Of a stretch of 64,000 nucleotides of DNA, positions 53,252 through 62,772 are shown one piece after another. This stretch comes from Mucilaginibacter sp. KACC 22063 (lineage in GTDB: Bacteria > Bacteroidota > Bacteroidia > Sphingobacteriales > Sphingobacteriaceae). Every line of letters starts with the position of its first letter. Position 1 is the first letter of the stretch. Below the pieces are notes generated by a model, which was given only the letters and a program-made list of their open reading frames with translations, did no database searches and was not told where the DNA came from. The position numbers and the translations under genes were made by a program. The stretch covers positions 930,001 to 994,000 of the forward strand of contig NZ_CP117877.1 of NCBI RefSeq assembly GCF_028736115.1, in the 5' to 3' direction.

Positions 53252-54523
53252 ATGAGAAATATCTCATTGATTTTTAAACAATTTTCAAGGACGGTTTTGC
53301 TGGTTGCGGGTTTCGCTGCTATGGGTTTCACGGCCCATGCGCAGGCAGACGTAGCCAAAGGCGAGGCGATATTCAAAGCGAAGTGTACTGCCTGTCACAA
53401 AGTCGATCAAAAATTAGTTGGTCCGGCTTTGGGCCCTGCTATCTCGTCAGAAACTGATGATAAATGGCTAACCAAGTGGATTCAGAACAACCAGGCGCTT
53501 ATTGCAGCTAAAGACCCTAAAGCTTTAAAGGTTTACAACGACAACAACCAGCAAGGTATGAGCGTGTTCACCGAATTAAGCGATGGTGATGTAGCTAATA
53601 TTATTGCTTACGTACGCGACGATTACAAAAAATTGCAGGCTGCCCCTGCGGCTGGTGGCGCTAATGGTGCTGCAGCAGCAGACAATGGCCCGAGCAGCGT
53701 AATGATCTACGCGCTTGTTGCAGTAATTGTTATCGCGTTTATTGTAATCCTTGTATTAAACAGGGCTATCGGTACGCTTGAGAAATTATTACTTAAAAAA
53801 CAAGCAGAGCCAATTGAAGAAGAAGCTGAGGAAGAGCCAACTGCAACTGTTGACCGTTTAGCCTTAGCTAAAAAGCTGATCAAAAACAAAAAGCTTGTTT
53901 TCTTCGTGGTGGTTTGCGGTACTATTGCATTAGGTGCGTTAAGCTGGGTTACCATGTGGAACACTAACGTTCACCAGGGCTACCAGCCAGAGCAGCCTAT
54001 CAAATATTCGCACGAGTTACACGCCGGTGTAATGAAGATCAATTGCCAGTACTGCCACAGCGGTGCTTACAAAAGCAAGAATGCTTCTATACCGTCGCTT
54101 AACATCTGTATGAACTGTCACAAGGTGGTTAAGACCGAGTCGCCAGAGATCCACAAGATTTATGACGCATTGGGTTATGATCCAGCCACTCAGAAATATG
54201 ACAGCACTAAAGCTAAACCAATTCAGTGGGTGCGTATACACAACCTGCCAGACTTTGCATACTTTAACCACTCGCAACACACTAAAGTTGCTGGTATTCA
54301 GTGCCAGGTTTGTCACGGTCCTATCCAAACCATGAAACAGGTTTACCAGTATTCACCACTTACAATGAAATGGTGTATCCAGTGTCACAAACGTACCGAG
54401 GTTAACTACAAGGGCAGCGCTTATTATGATAAGATGATTGAGGTTCACGACCGTATTAAAAACGGCGAGAAAGTAACCGAAGCAGCCCTTGGTGGTTTAG
54501 AGTGCGGCAAGTGCCACTATTAA
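53252..54523 (+). CDS. actA: ActA of alternative complex III, with extra monohaem domain
   Basis: Multihaem cytochrome c that receives electrons from quinol within ACIII. 423 aa with six CxxCH haem sites. Signal peptide 1-31 (TAHAQ) is followed by a monohaem cytochrome c domain (C45TACH49, axial Met likely in QGMSVF), a membrane helix (SSVMIYALVAVIVIAFIVILVL, about 149-170), a second helix (KLVFFVVVCGTIALGALSW) and a pentahaem ActA domain with CQYCH, CMNCH, CQVCH, CIQCH and CGKCH. The five-haem part is standard; the N-terminal monohaem domain on the same chain is the unusual feature. First gene of the act operon. Confidence 0.93.
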   Translation: MRNISLIFKQFSRTVLLVAGFAAMGFTAHAQADVAKGEAIFKAKCTACHKVDQKLVGPALGPAISSETDDKWLTKWIQNNQALIAAKDPKALKVYNDNNQQGMSVFTELSDGDVANIIAYVRDDYKKLQAAPAAGGANGAAAADNGPSSVMIYALVAVIVIAFIVILVLNRAIGTLEKLLLKKQAEPIEEEAEEEPTATVDRLALAKKLIKNKKLVFFVVVCGTIALGALSWVTMWNTNVHQGYQPEQPIKYSHELHAGVMKINCQYCHSGAYKSKNASIPSLNICMNCHKVVKTESPEIHKIYDALGYDPATQKYDSTKAKPIQWVRIHNLPDFAYFNHSQHTKVAGIQCQVCHGPIQTMKQVYQYSPLTMKWCIQCHKRTEVNYKGSAYYDKMIEVHDRIKNGEKVTEAALGGLECGKCHY

Positions 54524-54561
54524 TAAATTAAAACTTAGCAATTACAGTTTATATAGCTTAA

Positions 54562-57500
54562 ATGGAAAGCAATAAAAAATACTGGAAAGGTTTAGAAGAA
54601 CTGAACAAAACACCCGAGTTTGTTGAGAAAAACAAAAACGAGTTTCCTGAACCTATTCCTCTTGAAGATATTTTAGAGGGAGATGGCTTAAAATCCAAAA
54701 CTCCGCGCCGCGACTTTTTGAAGGCGTTGGGCTTTGGTGTGGGTGCCGTATCACTTGCTGCCTGCCAGAAAGTACCGGTACACAAATCAATCCCATATCT
54801 GATCAAACCAGAAGAAGTTACACCTGGGGTAGCTAACTTCTACGTATCAAGCTACGAGGGTAGCGCTATCCTGGTTAAAACCCGCGAAGGCCGCCCGATT
54901 AAGATTGAAGGTAACCCTAACGATATTTTTGGTAAAGGTGGCAGCTCATCTTCTGCACAGGCTTCAGTGCTTGATCTTTATGATTCAAGCCGCTTAAAGA
55001 ACCCAATGCAGGATGGCAGCGAAACTGGCTGGAACCAGCTTGACGCTTACGTTAAAGGCCAACTTGCTGCTATTAAAGCAAGCGGTAAAAAAATCCGCAT
55101 TGTTTCATCAAGCATCAACAGTCCTTCTACAATTGCTTTGTTAGCTGAGTTTACTGCACAGTATCCTACTACAAAACATATTAATTATGATGCCATTTCT
55201 TACACCGGCATTATCCAGGCTAATCAAAACAGTTTTGGTAAAGCAGTATTGCCGCACTACAACTTTGATAAAGCTGATGTAATTGTAAGTTTTGGCGCTG
55301 ATTTCCTTGGCTCATGGATTTCACATACCGAGTTTAACCGCCAGTATGTAGTTAACCGTGCAGGCAAGTCGCTTGAGTCTAAAAAGATGTCTCGCCATAT
55401 TCAGTTTGAGGCTGGCCTGAGCATGACAGGTAGTAATGCCGACGTTCGTATGCCGGTTAAACCATCTGAAGAAGGTTTAGCTTTGATCAGCTTATATAAT
55501 GCTTTAACAGGCACTACTTTACCGGGTTCTAAAAAAGTAAGCGACAGCAATCTTGATAAAGCAATTACACTTGCTGCTAAAGAGTTAATGGCTGCTAAAG
55601 GCCGTGCTCTGGTAGTTTGTGGTTCAAACGATGTTGCTACTCAGATCTTAGTTAACGCGATCAACTCTATTTTAGGTAGCTACGGTACTACTATCGATCT
55701 TGATAACCCGTCATACCAGTATGCAGGTAACGATGCAGAGTTTGTTGATTTCATTGGTGAAATGAAACGCGGCGAAGTTGGTGCAGTAATTTTCTGGGAT
55801 ACTAACCCTGCTTACGATTACTTCAATGCAAAAGAGTTTAAAGACGCGCTTCACAACGTAAGCCTGCGTATATCTTTCGCACCATATCAGGACGAAACTG
55901 CTTCATTGTGTAATATCGTTGCTCCGGCAAGCCATTACCTTGAATCATGGGGTGATGAAAATGCTGCCGAAGGTTATTACACCATTGTACAGCCAACTAT
56001 TAACCCGGTTTACAACACCCGTCAGCCAGAGCAAACTTTGCTTAACTGGAGCGACAATGCTGTAAAAAGCTACTACACTTATGTACGTAACAACTGGGAG
56101 AAAAATATTTTACCTAAAGCAGGCTTAACTGGTACAAGCGGTTGGGAAACCTTACTGCAAACCGGTTTTGTGAAAGGGGCTGCTAAACCAGCAGGCACTT
56201 ATACTTTCGGCCGCGATCTTAATGCAGTGGTGCAAACCATTGTGAGCCAAAGCGGACAAATGGCTGCTTCCGGCAAAGGTAAATTAGAGCTTTGTATTTA
56301 TGAAAGCCCTAACATCGGTAACGGTAAAAAAGCAAACAACCCTTGGTTACAGGAATTGCCTGACCCGGTATCAAAAGTTACCTGGGATAACTTCGCAGCT
56401 ATTGCTATCAAAACTGCTGAAGAATTAGGTTTAGAAGAAGGTGACTGGATCAATATCACTGCAAACGGGTACACTATCGAATTACCTGTATTGTTACAGC
56501 CAGGCCAGGCACAGGGTACTATCTCTGTAGCTTTAGGTTACGGTCGTAGTAAAGCTGGTAAGGTAGGGGATAACGTAGGTAAAAACGCTTATCCATTCCA
56601 GATCTTCCGTAACGGGACATTCCAGTCTGCAATGGTTGCTGATGTTGCTAAAACCAGCACACTGCGTTACCAATTTGCACAAACACAAACTCACCACTCA
56701 TACGAAGGACGTAACAGCGTAATTAAAGAAGCTACTTTAAAGCAATACGCTAAAAATCCTGAGTCAGTAGTTGGTAAAGGTGAAGGTAAAGAAGTTTACA
56801 GCCTTTGGGACGAGTACCAACGCCCTGCTTATAACTGGGTAATGGCTATCGACCTTAACGCTTGTACCGGTTGCGGTAGCTGCGTTGTGGCTTGTACAGC
56901 TGAAAACAACGTTCCGGTTGTAGGCCGCGATGAGGTTCGTAACCGTCGTGAAATGCACTGGATCCGTATAGACCGTTACTATAGCTTTAATGATAAAGGT
57001 AAAGTTGTAACCGAAGAACACGAAATCAACAAGTTAGAAGATTTCGATCAGGTTGCAGTTACTTACCAACCAATGCTTTGCCAGCATTGCGACCACGCAC
57101 CTTGCGAAACTGTATGTCCGGTATTGGCAACAACCCACTCATCAGAGGGTTTAAACCAAATGACTTATAACCGTTGCGTTGGTACACGTTATTGTGCTAA
57201 CAACTGTCCGTACAAAGTGCGCCGCTTTAACTGGTTCAACTACTGGAACGACTATCGTTTTGAAAACTACATGCAAAATGAATACACTGAGCTTGTATTA
57301 AATCCAGATGTTACTACCCGTTTCCGTGGTGTAATGGAGAAATGCAGCATGTGTGCTCAGCGTATCCAGGCTGGTAAATTAAAAGCCAAATTAGAGAAAC
57401 GCCCTGTAGTTGACGGCGAGATCAAAATGGCTTGTGAGCAGTCTTGCCCAACTAATGCCATTGTATTCGGTAACTTAAATGATCCAAACTCTGCAGTGTC

Positions 57501-57609
57501 AAAAGCATTAAAGAGCGACAGAACTTACTACGTACTTGAAGAGCTTAACACTCAGCCAGGTATCGGTTATCAGGCAAGAATTAGAAATACAACTGAATTA
57601 GAGGCTTAA
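54562..57609 (+). CDS. actB: ActB of alternative complex III (molybdopterin-like plus Fe-S)
   Basis: Large peripheral subunit, 1015 aa. A Tat-like motif PRRDFLKALGFG lies about 47 residues from the start, as in other ActB proteins. The first part (to about residue 730) is a molybdopterin-oxidoreductase-like fold that in ACIII carries no molybdenum (known for the family). The C-terminal part is a four-cluster ferredoxin-type module: CTGCGSCVVACTAENN, CQHCDHAPCETVCP, CVGTRYCANNCPYKVRRF and CSMCAQRI...CEQSCPTNAI. All cluster cysteines are present. The two modules are fused into one chain, as in Bacteroidota. Confidence 0.96.
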   Translation: MESNKKYWKGLEELNKTPEFVEKNKNEFPEPIPLEDILEGDGLKSKTPRRDFLKALGFGVGAVSLAACQKVPVHKSIPYLIKPEEVTPGVANFYVSSYEGSAILVKTREGRPIKIEGNPNDIFGKGGSSSSAQASVLDLYDSSRLKNPMQDGSETGWNQLDAYVKGQLAAIKASGKKIRIVSSSINSPSTIALLAEFTAQYPTTKHINYDAISYTGIIQANQNSFGKAVLPHYNFDKADVIVSFGADFLGSWISHTEFNRQYVVNRAGKSLESKKMSRHIQFEAGLSMTGSNADVRMPVKPSEEGLALISLYNALTGTTLPGSKKVSDSNLDKAITLAAKELMAAKGRALVVCGSNDVATQILVNAINSILGSYGTTIDLDNPSYQYAGNDAEFVDFIGEMKRGEVGAVIFWDTNPAYDYFNAKEFKDALHNVSLRISFAPYQDETASLCNIVAPASHYLESWGDENAAEGYYTIVQPTINPVYNTRQPEQTLLNWSDNAVKSYYTYVRNNWEKNILPKAGLTGTSGWETLLQTGFVKGAAKPAGTYTFGRDLNAVVQTIVSQSGQMAASGKGKLELCIYESPNIGNGKKANNPWLQELPDPVSKVTWDNFAAIAIKTAEELGLEEGDWINITANGYTIELPVLLQPGQAQGTISVALGYGRSKAGKVGDNVGKNAYPFQIFRNGTFQSAMVADVAKTSTLRYQFAQTQTHHSYEGRNSVIKEATLKQYAKNPESVVGKGEGKEVYSLWDEYQRPAYNWVMAIDLNACTGCGSCVVACTAENNVPVVGRDEVRNRREMHWIRIDRYYSFNDKGKVVTEEHEINKLEDFDQVAVTYQPMLCQHCDHAPCETVCPVLATTHSSEGLNQMTYNRCVGTRYCANNCPYKVRRFNWFNYWNDYRFENYMQNEYTELVLNPDVTTRFRGVMEKCSMCAQRIQAGKLKAKLEKRPVVDGEIKMACEQSCPTNAIVFGNLNDPNSAVSKALKSDRTYYVLEELNTQPGIGYQARIRNTTELEA

Positions 57610-57635
57610 TTTTTACAACAGAGATATAATTATAT

Positions 57636-59108
57636 ATGGCATCTCACAGTGAATCAATAATCAGGGAACCGTTAGTAACGGGTAAGAACATCACTTACGG
57701 CCGTGTTACTAACGAGGTTTTGTTCCCGGTAGAAAACAAACCCAACAAAGCCTGGTGGATCGGCTTTACTGTAGCCTCAATCGGCGCATGTTTATGGCTG
57801 TTCGCCATCAGCATGACATTCTGGTATGGCCTTGGCGAGTGGGGTTTGAATAAAACAGTGGGCTGGGCATGGGATATCACCGGCTTCGTATGGTGGGTAG
57901 GTATCGGTCACGCCGGTACGCTGATCTCTGCGGTATTGTTACTGTTCCGTCAAAACTGGCGTAACTCAATTAACCGTGCAGCAGAAGCGATGACCATCTT
58001 TGCGGTTATCTGTGCAGCAACCTACATCGTAGCGCACATGGGCCGTCCGTGGTTAGCTTATTACTGTTTACCTCTTCCAAACCAGTATGGTTCTTTATGG
58101 GTAAACTGGAACTCGGCACTGATGATGGACGTGTTCGCGATCTCTACTTACTTCTCGGTATCATTAGTTTTCTGGTATACCGGTTTATTACCAGATATCG
58201 CAGCTATCCGTGACCGTGCTAAAGGCCTTCGCCAAAAAATTTACTCTGTACTTTCATTCGGCTGGACAGGTTCAGTAAAAACCTGGCAGCGTTTTGAAAC
58301 TGTATCATTAATATTAGCAGGTATCTCTACTCCGCTGGTACTTTCGGTACACACCATTGTATCATTTGACTTTGCTACCTCATTAGAACCAGGATGGCAC
58401 ACTACCATCTTCCCGCCATACTTCGTTGCGGGTGCGATCTTCTCAGGTTTCGCAATGGTACAAACCCTGTTACTGGTTGTACGCAAGGTATTAGGTTTAG
58501 AGAATTACATTACCATGTTCCACATTGAAGCCATGAACAAGATTATCCTTGTTACCGGTTCAATTGTAGGTGTGGCTTATTTAACCGAGTTCTTTATCGC
58601 ATGGTACTCTGGAGGCGAATATGAGCAGTATACTTTCTTAAACCGTTTCATCGGTCCATACTGGTGGGCAGGTTGTATGATGTATGGCTGTAACATCCTG
58701 ATGACGCAGCTGATGTGGTTCAGAAAAGTTAGGATAAACATCCCGATCTCATGGGCGTTGTCAATCATCGTGAACATCGGTATGTGGTTCGAGCGTTTTG
58801 TAATTATCGTTACTTCTCTTCACCGCGACTTCGTTCCTTCAAGCTGGGCTATGTTCTACCCAACCTGGGTTGACGTATCAGTGTTCATCGGTTCAATCGG
58901 TATCTTCTTTACCTTGTTCTTATTGTTCATCCGTGTATTGCCATCAGTGGCTATCGCTGAGGTGAAACTATTGCTTAAATCATCAAGCGAGCAGGCTAAG
59001 AAAGAACAAATTGAGCATGGTCACCTTGATCCTGAACAAGTAGAGTTCTATAAACAATCATTAACTAAATTCGACAGCGTTGAGCTTGCCGACTACGATA
59101 AAGTATAA
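57636..59108 (+). CDS. actC: ActC of alternative complex III (NrfD-like)
   Basis: 490-aa integral membrane subunit of the NrfD/PsrC type with about ten helices (for example WIGFTVASIGACLWLFAISMTFWYG, TPLVLSVHTIVSFDFATSLEPGW, VLGLENYITMFHIEAMNK). It houses the quinol site and proton path in ACIII. The PGWHTTIFPPYFVAGAIFSG stretch is highly conserved in ActC. It begins 26 nt after actB. Confidence 0.96.
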   Translation: MASHSESIIREPLVTGKNITYGRVTNEVLFPVENKPNKAWWIGFTVASIGACLWLFAISMTFWYGLGEWGLNKTVGWAWDITGFVWWVGIGHAGTLISAVLLLFRQNWRNSINRAAEAMTIFAVICAATYIVAHMGRPWLAYYCLPLPNQYGSLWVNWNSALMMDVFAISTYFSVSLVFWYTGLLPDIAAIRDRAKGLRQKIYSVLSFGWTGSVKTWQRFETVSLILAGISTPLVLSVHTIVSFDFATSLEPGWHTTIFPPYFVAGAIFSGFAMVQTLLLVVRKVLGLENYITMFHIEAMNKIILVTGSIVGVAYLTEFFIAWYSGGEYEQYTFLNRFIGPYWWAGCMMYGCNILMTQLMWFRKVRINIPISWALSIIVNIGMWFERFVIIVTSLHRDFVPSSWAMFYPTWVDVSVFIGSIGIFFTLFLLFIRVLPSVAIAEVKLLLKSSSEQAKKEQIEHGHLDPEQVEFYKQSLTKFDSVELADYDKV

Positions 59109-59110
59109 CC

Positions 59111-59647
59111 ATGAGCAGCACTAAAATGATATTGGGTCTGTTTGATGACCCGGATGAAATGATGCACGGGATAGATCTACTGCAAAAAAACAGTGTGCCG
59201 ATCTATGATGTGTATACTCCTATGCCTATCCACGGTATTGAGGATAAATTAGGTGTTAAAGAATCACGTTTAGGCTACGCAGCATTTTGCTTTGGATGTT
59301 TAGGCGGAAGCATCATCTTCAGTTTGGTTTACTATACGTTAGTACATGACTGGCCGATGAATATAGGTGGCAAACCACACTTCGCTATTCCTGACTTTGT
59401 TCCTTTCACTTTCGAATGGACCATCCTTTGGACAGCGTTTGGTATGACACTTTCCTTCTTCTTTGCATCGCACCTTTTCCCCGGCCGTACACCACGTGTG
59501 ATGGACCTGCGTGCAACCGACGACCGCTTTGTAGTGGCAATTGACGCAAAAGGCAACGTGCCTCATGATGACATTACCAGAATCTTACAAGAGGCTGGTG
59601 CAGTAGAAATTAAGCATAACGACAGAAAATATGTTAGCTATGAATAA
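59111..59647 (+). CDS. actD: ActD of alternative complex III (DUF3341)
   Basis: 178 aa, two membrane helices (ESRLGYAAFCFGCLGGSIIFSLVYY and FTFEWTILWTAFGMTLSFFFASHLFPG) between short soluble ends. The PDEMMHGIDLLQKNSVPIYDVYTPMPIHGIEDKLG start and the VMDLRATDDRFVVAID C-terminal motif are diagnostic of DUF3341/ActD. It starts 2 nt after actC, and actE overlaps its last codons. Confidence 0.95.
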   Translation: MSSTKMILGLFDDPDEMMHGIDLLQKNSVPIYDVYTPMPIHGIEDKLGVKESRLGYAAFCFGCLGGSIIFSLVYYTLVHDWPMNIGGKPHFAIPDFVPFTFEWTILWTAFGMTLSFFFASHLFPGRTPRVMDLRATDDRFVVAIDAKGNVPHDDITRILQEAGAVEIKHNDRKYVSYE

Positions 59648-60215
59648 ATTTAGAGTATTAGGTGCTTCGGCGATAGCTATTGTTGCTGCCATTTGCGTTA
59701 CCTCGTGTAAAGATAAAGCGAGTACCGGATGGGAGTATGCACCTAATATGTACGAACATATCGCTTACGACCCGGATCAAAAAAATCCAAACTTTAAAGA
59801 CGGCAAAACCGCTCAGGTTCCTCCTGCAGGTACTATCCCGGTTGGTTTTACCCGTTTTGACTATCCAAACACTAAAGATGGTTACACACAGGCAGGTGCC
59901 GAAGTAGCTAACCCGCTGGCAAATAATAAAGCGAACTTTGAAGAGGGCAAGGTATTATTCCTGCACTTCTGTTCACCATGCCACGGCGAAAACGGCCAGG
60001 GTGATGGTTTAGTTACCCAGCACGGTTACCCACCGCCGCCATCATACTCTAAAGGACAATCATCTCGTGGTGGTGCAATGAAAGATCTTACAGACGGTAA
60101 AATATACCATACTATTACTTACGGTGTAAACGCGATGGGTTCATACGCATCACAATTAGCTCCTGAAGAACGCTGGAAGGTCGTTTTATATATTCACCAT
60201 TTACAAACCTTATAA
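59640..60215 (+). CDS. actE: ActE of alternative complex III (monohaem cytochrome c lipoprotein)
   Basis: 191 aa. Signal peptide with lipobox VTSC (Cys23). One haem site CSPCH in the second half (LFLHFCSPCHGENGQGDGLV), preceded by the family's YMPDMYEHIAYDP-like NMYEHIAYDPDQ. The ATG at 59640 is chosen; an in-frame ATG at 59631 is possible. It overlaps actD by 8 nt. In the known ACIII structure ActE provides an exit haem toward the oxidase. Confidence 0.94.
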   Translation: MNKFRVLGASAIAIVAAICVTSCKDKASTGWEYAPNMYEHIAYDPDQKNPNFKDGKTAQVPPAGTIPVGFTRFDYPNTKDGYTQAGAEVANPLANNKANFEEGKVLFLHFCSPCHGENGQGDGLVTQHGYPPPPSYSKGQSSRGGAMKDLTDGKIYHTITYGVNAMGSYASQLAPEERWKVVLYIHHLQTL

Positions 60216-60227
60216 GATTTTAGATTA

Positions 60228-61502
60228 ATGAAAACTGAATATAGTTTTGACGAACGTTTCGAGTTTGCAGGTAGGGCAAAAACCTGGAGCCTCATCGCTA
60301 TAGTTATAGGTGTAATTGGCATACTATACGGCTTTTTCCTTGACCATGGTGATCTGGGCGTACAACGTACCTTCTCAAACTTGCTTTTAATGAGCTATTA
60401 CTTTGTGTGTGTATGTATTTGCGGCGCATTCTTTATAGCTTATAATTATCTTGCTCAAGCTGGCTGGCAGGCTGGTATATCAAGAATTCCACAGGCATTT
60501 ATCAAAGTGCTTCCTGTAGCTGCAGTAATATTTGTTTTAGTAGCTGCTGCCGGTTTATTCACTACACATAAAGTAGTTGAAGAAGGCCATACTGTTGAAG
60601 CACCTTATTTATATGCACACTGGGCCACTAAAGGTTTAACTACCGTGGGCAGCGAAAACTATGACCCTATCATTGCCGGTAAGTCATCTTTACTCAACCC
60701 AAGCGCTTATTTCCTTGTAGTAGTTGTTTTATTGGCAGCTTATACAATTGTAGGCCGTATGCTGGTTAAGAACTCAGAAGCTGAAGACGTGGTTGGCGGT
60801 ATGCGTAACTACAAAAGAAACTTCAATGCATCTTGTGTATTCATCGCCATTTTTGGTTTCACGTTCCCAATATTTGCTTTCGATGGCATCATGTCATTAG
60901 AGGCACACTGGTTCTCAACCATGTTTGGCTGGTATAACCTTGCTGCGTTACACGTGTCTGGTTTAGCAGTTATCGCTTTAACATTAATATTTTTAATTGA
61001 AAAAGGCAACTTTGGCTGGGTTAACGAAAACCACGTTCACACGTTAGGTAAACTGATCTTCGGTTTCTCTATCTTCTGGACTTATGTTTGGTTTGCACAG
61101 TTCTTCTTAACCTGGTATGCAAATATCCCGGAAGAGGCTGCTTACTTCTACAAACGCTGGGAGCCTGAATATAAATGGTGGTTCTGGTTAAACATCGTAC
61201 TTAACTTTGTTGCTCCATTATTTGTATTGATGTCCCGCGATTCAAAACGTTACTTCAAAACAATGAAGGTGGCTTGTATCATCATCATCATCGGCCACTG
61301 GTTAGATTACTACCTGATGATTATGCCTGGAACTATTCCTCCGCATGATACTGCATTTCCTTTCGGTGTTGAAGAAATTGCTATATTCCTTGGTTTCGCT
61401 GGTTTGTTCAGCTTCCTGATGCTTACTGCTTTAAGCAAAGCTAAGTCTCTGGTGCCTACCAAACACCCATTCCTGGAAGAGAGCCTTCATCATCACATAT
61501 AA
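60228..61502 (+). CDS. actF: ActF of alternative complex III (NrfD-like)
   Basis: 424-aa membrane subunit related to ActC, about ten helices. Conserved elements: GALSLITLAFS-like helices, FDGIMSLEAHWFSTMFGWYNLAALHVSGLAVIAL, FWTYVWFAQFFLTWYANIPEEAAYF and DYYLMIMPGTIP. It follows actE after 12 nt and precedes coxB by 48 nt. Confidence 0.95.
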   Translation: MKTEYSFDERFEFAGRAKTWSLIAIVIGVIGILYGFFLDHGDLGVQRTFSNLLLMSYYFVCVCICGAFFIAYNYLAQAGWQAGISRIPQAFIKVLPVAAVIFVLVAAAGLFTTHKVVEEGHTVEAPYLYAHWATKGLTTVGSENYDPIIAGKSSLLNPSAYFLVVVVLLAAYTIVGRMLVKNSEAEDVVGGMRNYKRNFNASCVFIAIFGFTFPIFAFDGIMSLEAHWFSTMFGWYNLAALHVSGLAVIALTLIFLIEKGNFGWVNENHVHTLGKLIFGFSIFWTYVWFAQFFLTWYANIPEEAAYFYKRWEPEYKWWFWLNIVLNFVAPLFVLMSRDSKRYFKTMKVACIIIIIGHWLDYYLMIMPGTIPPHDTAFPFGVEEIAIFLGFAGLFSFLMLTALSKAKSLVPTKHPFLEESLHHHI

Positions 61503-61550
61503 TATTGTTAAATTTGTAACTCAATTGGGAATACCAAATCGATCTATAAA

Positions 61551-62759
61551 ATGCGATTCATAAATCTGATAAAAAATAATAAAGTACTATCACTGTTCAG
61601 CATGCTGATGCTATCCGGAACCTCAATGGTGATGGCGCAGGCTACCAGCTCAAACAGTACAGCTACTGCCAATGGCGACAGTTCGGCGCAGCAGGCAGGC
61701 ATGTGGACCTCTGTGGGTTACTACGTGTTGCTGTTTTTGGTAGCATGTTTTGTGGTGGGTATCATAGGTAAAATACTTCGTGTATATGACCTTACCCTGC
61801 AAATGCAACGCAAAAAAGGCATCAACTGGAACCAGATCATGGCAATAATGTTCCTGGTATTCCTGATAGCAGGTTTAGCAGGTGTATATTATTCGTTTAC
61901 TGTACAAGGCAGCATGATTTTACCAGAAGCTGCATCTGAGCACGGTAAAACACTTGATACCATGTTCTGGACTACATTTGGTATTACTGTAGTAGTTTTT
62001 ATCAGTACTCAGATCCTGTTATTCACTTTTGCTTTCGTTTATCGCCAGTCTGAGAAACGTAAAGCATACTATATTCCGCATGACAACACCATTGAAAAAA
62101 TATGGACAGTTGCACCGGCTATCGTACTTACAGTACTGGTAATCTTCGGTTTCTTTACCTGGAGAAAAATTACTAATACAGTTGATGCTAAAGGCGAGGT
62201 TGCTTCTATCAATGTTGATCTTACAGGCCATCAGTTTGCATGGGAAATCCGTTACCCTGGAAAAGATGGTAAGTTAGGTATCAAAAATTACAGACTTGTT
62301 AGCGGCAGCAACAAGCTTGGTGTTGATTTTAAAGATCGTAACAGTATGGATGATTTAACTGCTGATACTTTGGTATTACCGGTTAATAAATCTATTAAAC
62401 TTAATATCATTGCGCAGGACGTTATTCATAGCGTTTATATGCCAAACTTCCGTCTGCAAATGAACGCAGTACCAGGGATGCCAACTTACTTTAAGTTTAA
62501 ACCTACAATTACAACTGCTGAAATGCGCAATAAACTTGACGATGCAACTTTTGAGTATCGCTTGTATTGCAACAAAATTTGTGGTGGCGGTCACTACAAT
62601 ATGCAGAAAGTAGTACGCGTTGTAACTGAAGCAGAATATCAGGATTGGCTGTCTCAGCAAAAACCATATCTGAATGATCAACTTAAAAAAGAGTTGAAAT
62701 TTGCAGATGCAGGTCAGCAAAAAGGCGGAAAAGAAAATAGGTTAGCATTAAATAATTAA
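61551..62759 (+). CDS. coxB: Cytochrome c oxidase subunit II
   Basis: 402 aa. Signal peptide (about 1-29, ends VMAQ), a Ser/Thr/Asn-rich stretch, then helices (YYVLLFLVACFVVGIIGKIL, QIMAIMFLVFLIAGLAGVYY, FWTTFGITVVVFISTQILLFTFAFVY and a further TAPAIVLTVLVIFGFF). That is more than the two of classical subunit II, as in Bacteroidota. The C-terminal cupredoxin carries the CuA ligands: His in DVIHSVYMPNF and CNKICGGGHYNMQ (Cys-x3-Cys ... His ... Met). No fused cytochrome c domain is present. It is directly followed by coxA. Confidence 0.94.
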   Translation: MRFINLIKNNKVLSLFSMLMLSGTSMVMAQATSSNSTATANGDSSAQQAGMWTSVGYYVLLFLVACFVVGIIGKILRVYDLTLQMQRKKGINWNQIMAIMFLVFLIAGLAGVYYSFTVQGSMILPEAASEHGKTLDTMFWTTFGITVVVFISTQILLFTFAFVYRQSEKRKAYYIPHDNTIEKIWTVAPAIVLTVLVIFGFFTWRKITNTVDAKGEVASINVDLTGHQFAWEIRYPGKDGKLGIKNYRLVSGSNKLGVDFKDRNSMDDLTADTLVLPVNKSIKLNIIAQDVIHSVYMPNFRLQMNAVPGMPTYFKFKPTITTAEMRNKLDDATFEYRLYCNKICGGGHYNMQKVVRVVTEAEYQDWLSQQKPYLNDQLKKELKFADAGQQKGGKENRLALNN

Positions 62760-62762
62760 TTC

Positions 62763-62767
62763 AGGAG
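62763..62767 (+). promoter_or_regulatory. Shine-Dalgarno of coxA
   Basis: AGGAG with a 5-nt spacer to the ATG at 62773. It is one of few clear ribosome-binding sites in the window and fixes the coxA start. Confidence 0.6.
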
Positions 62768-62772
62768 CTATT

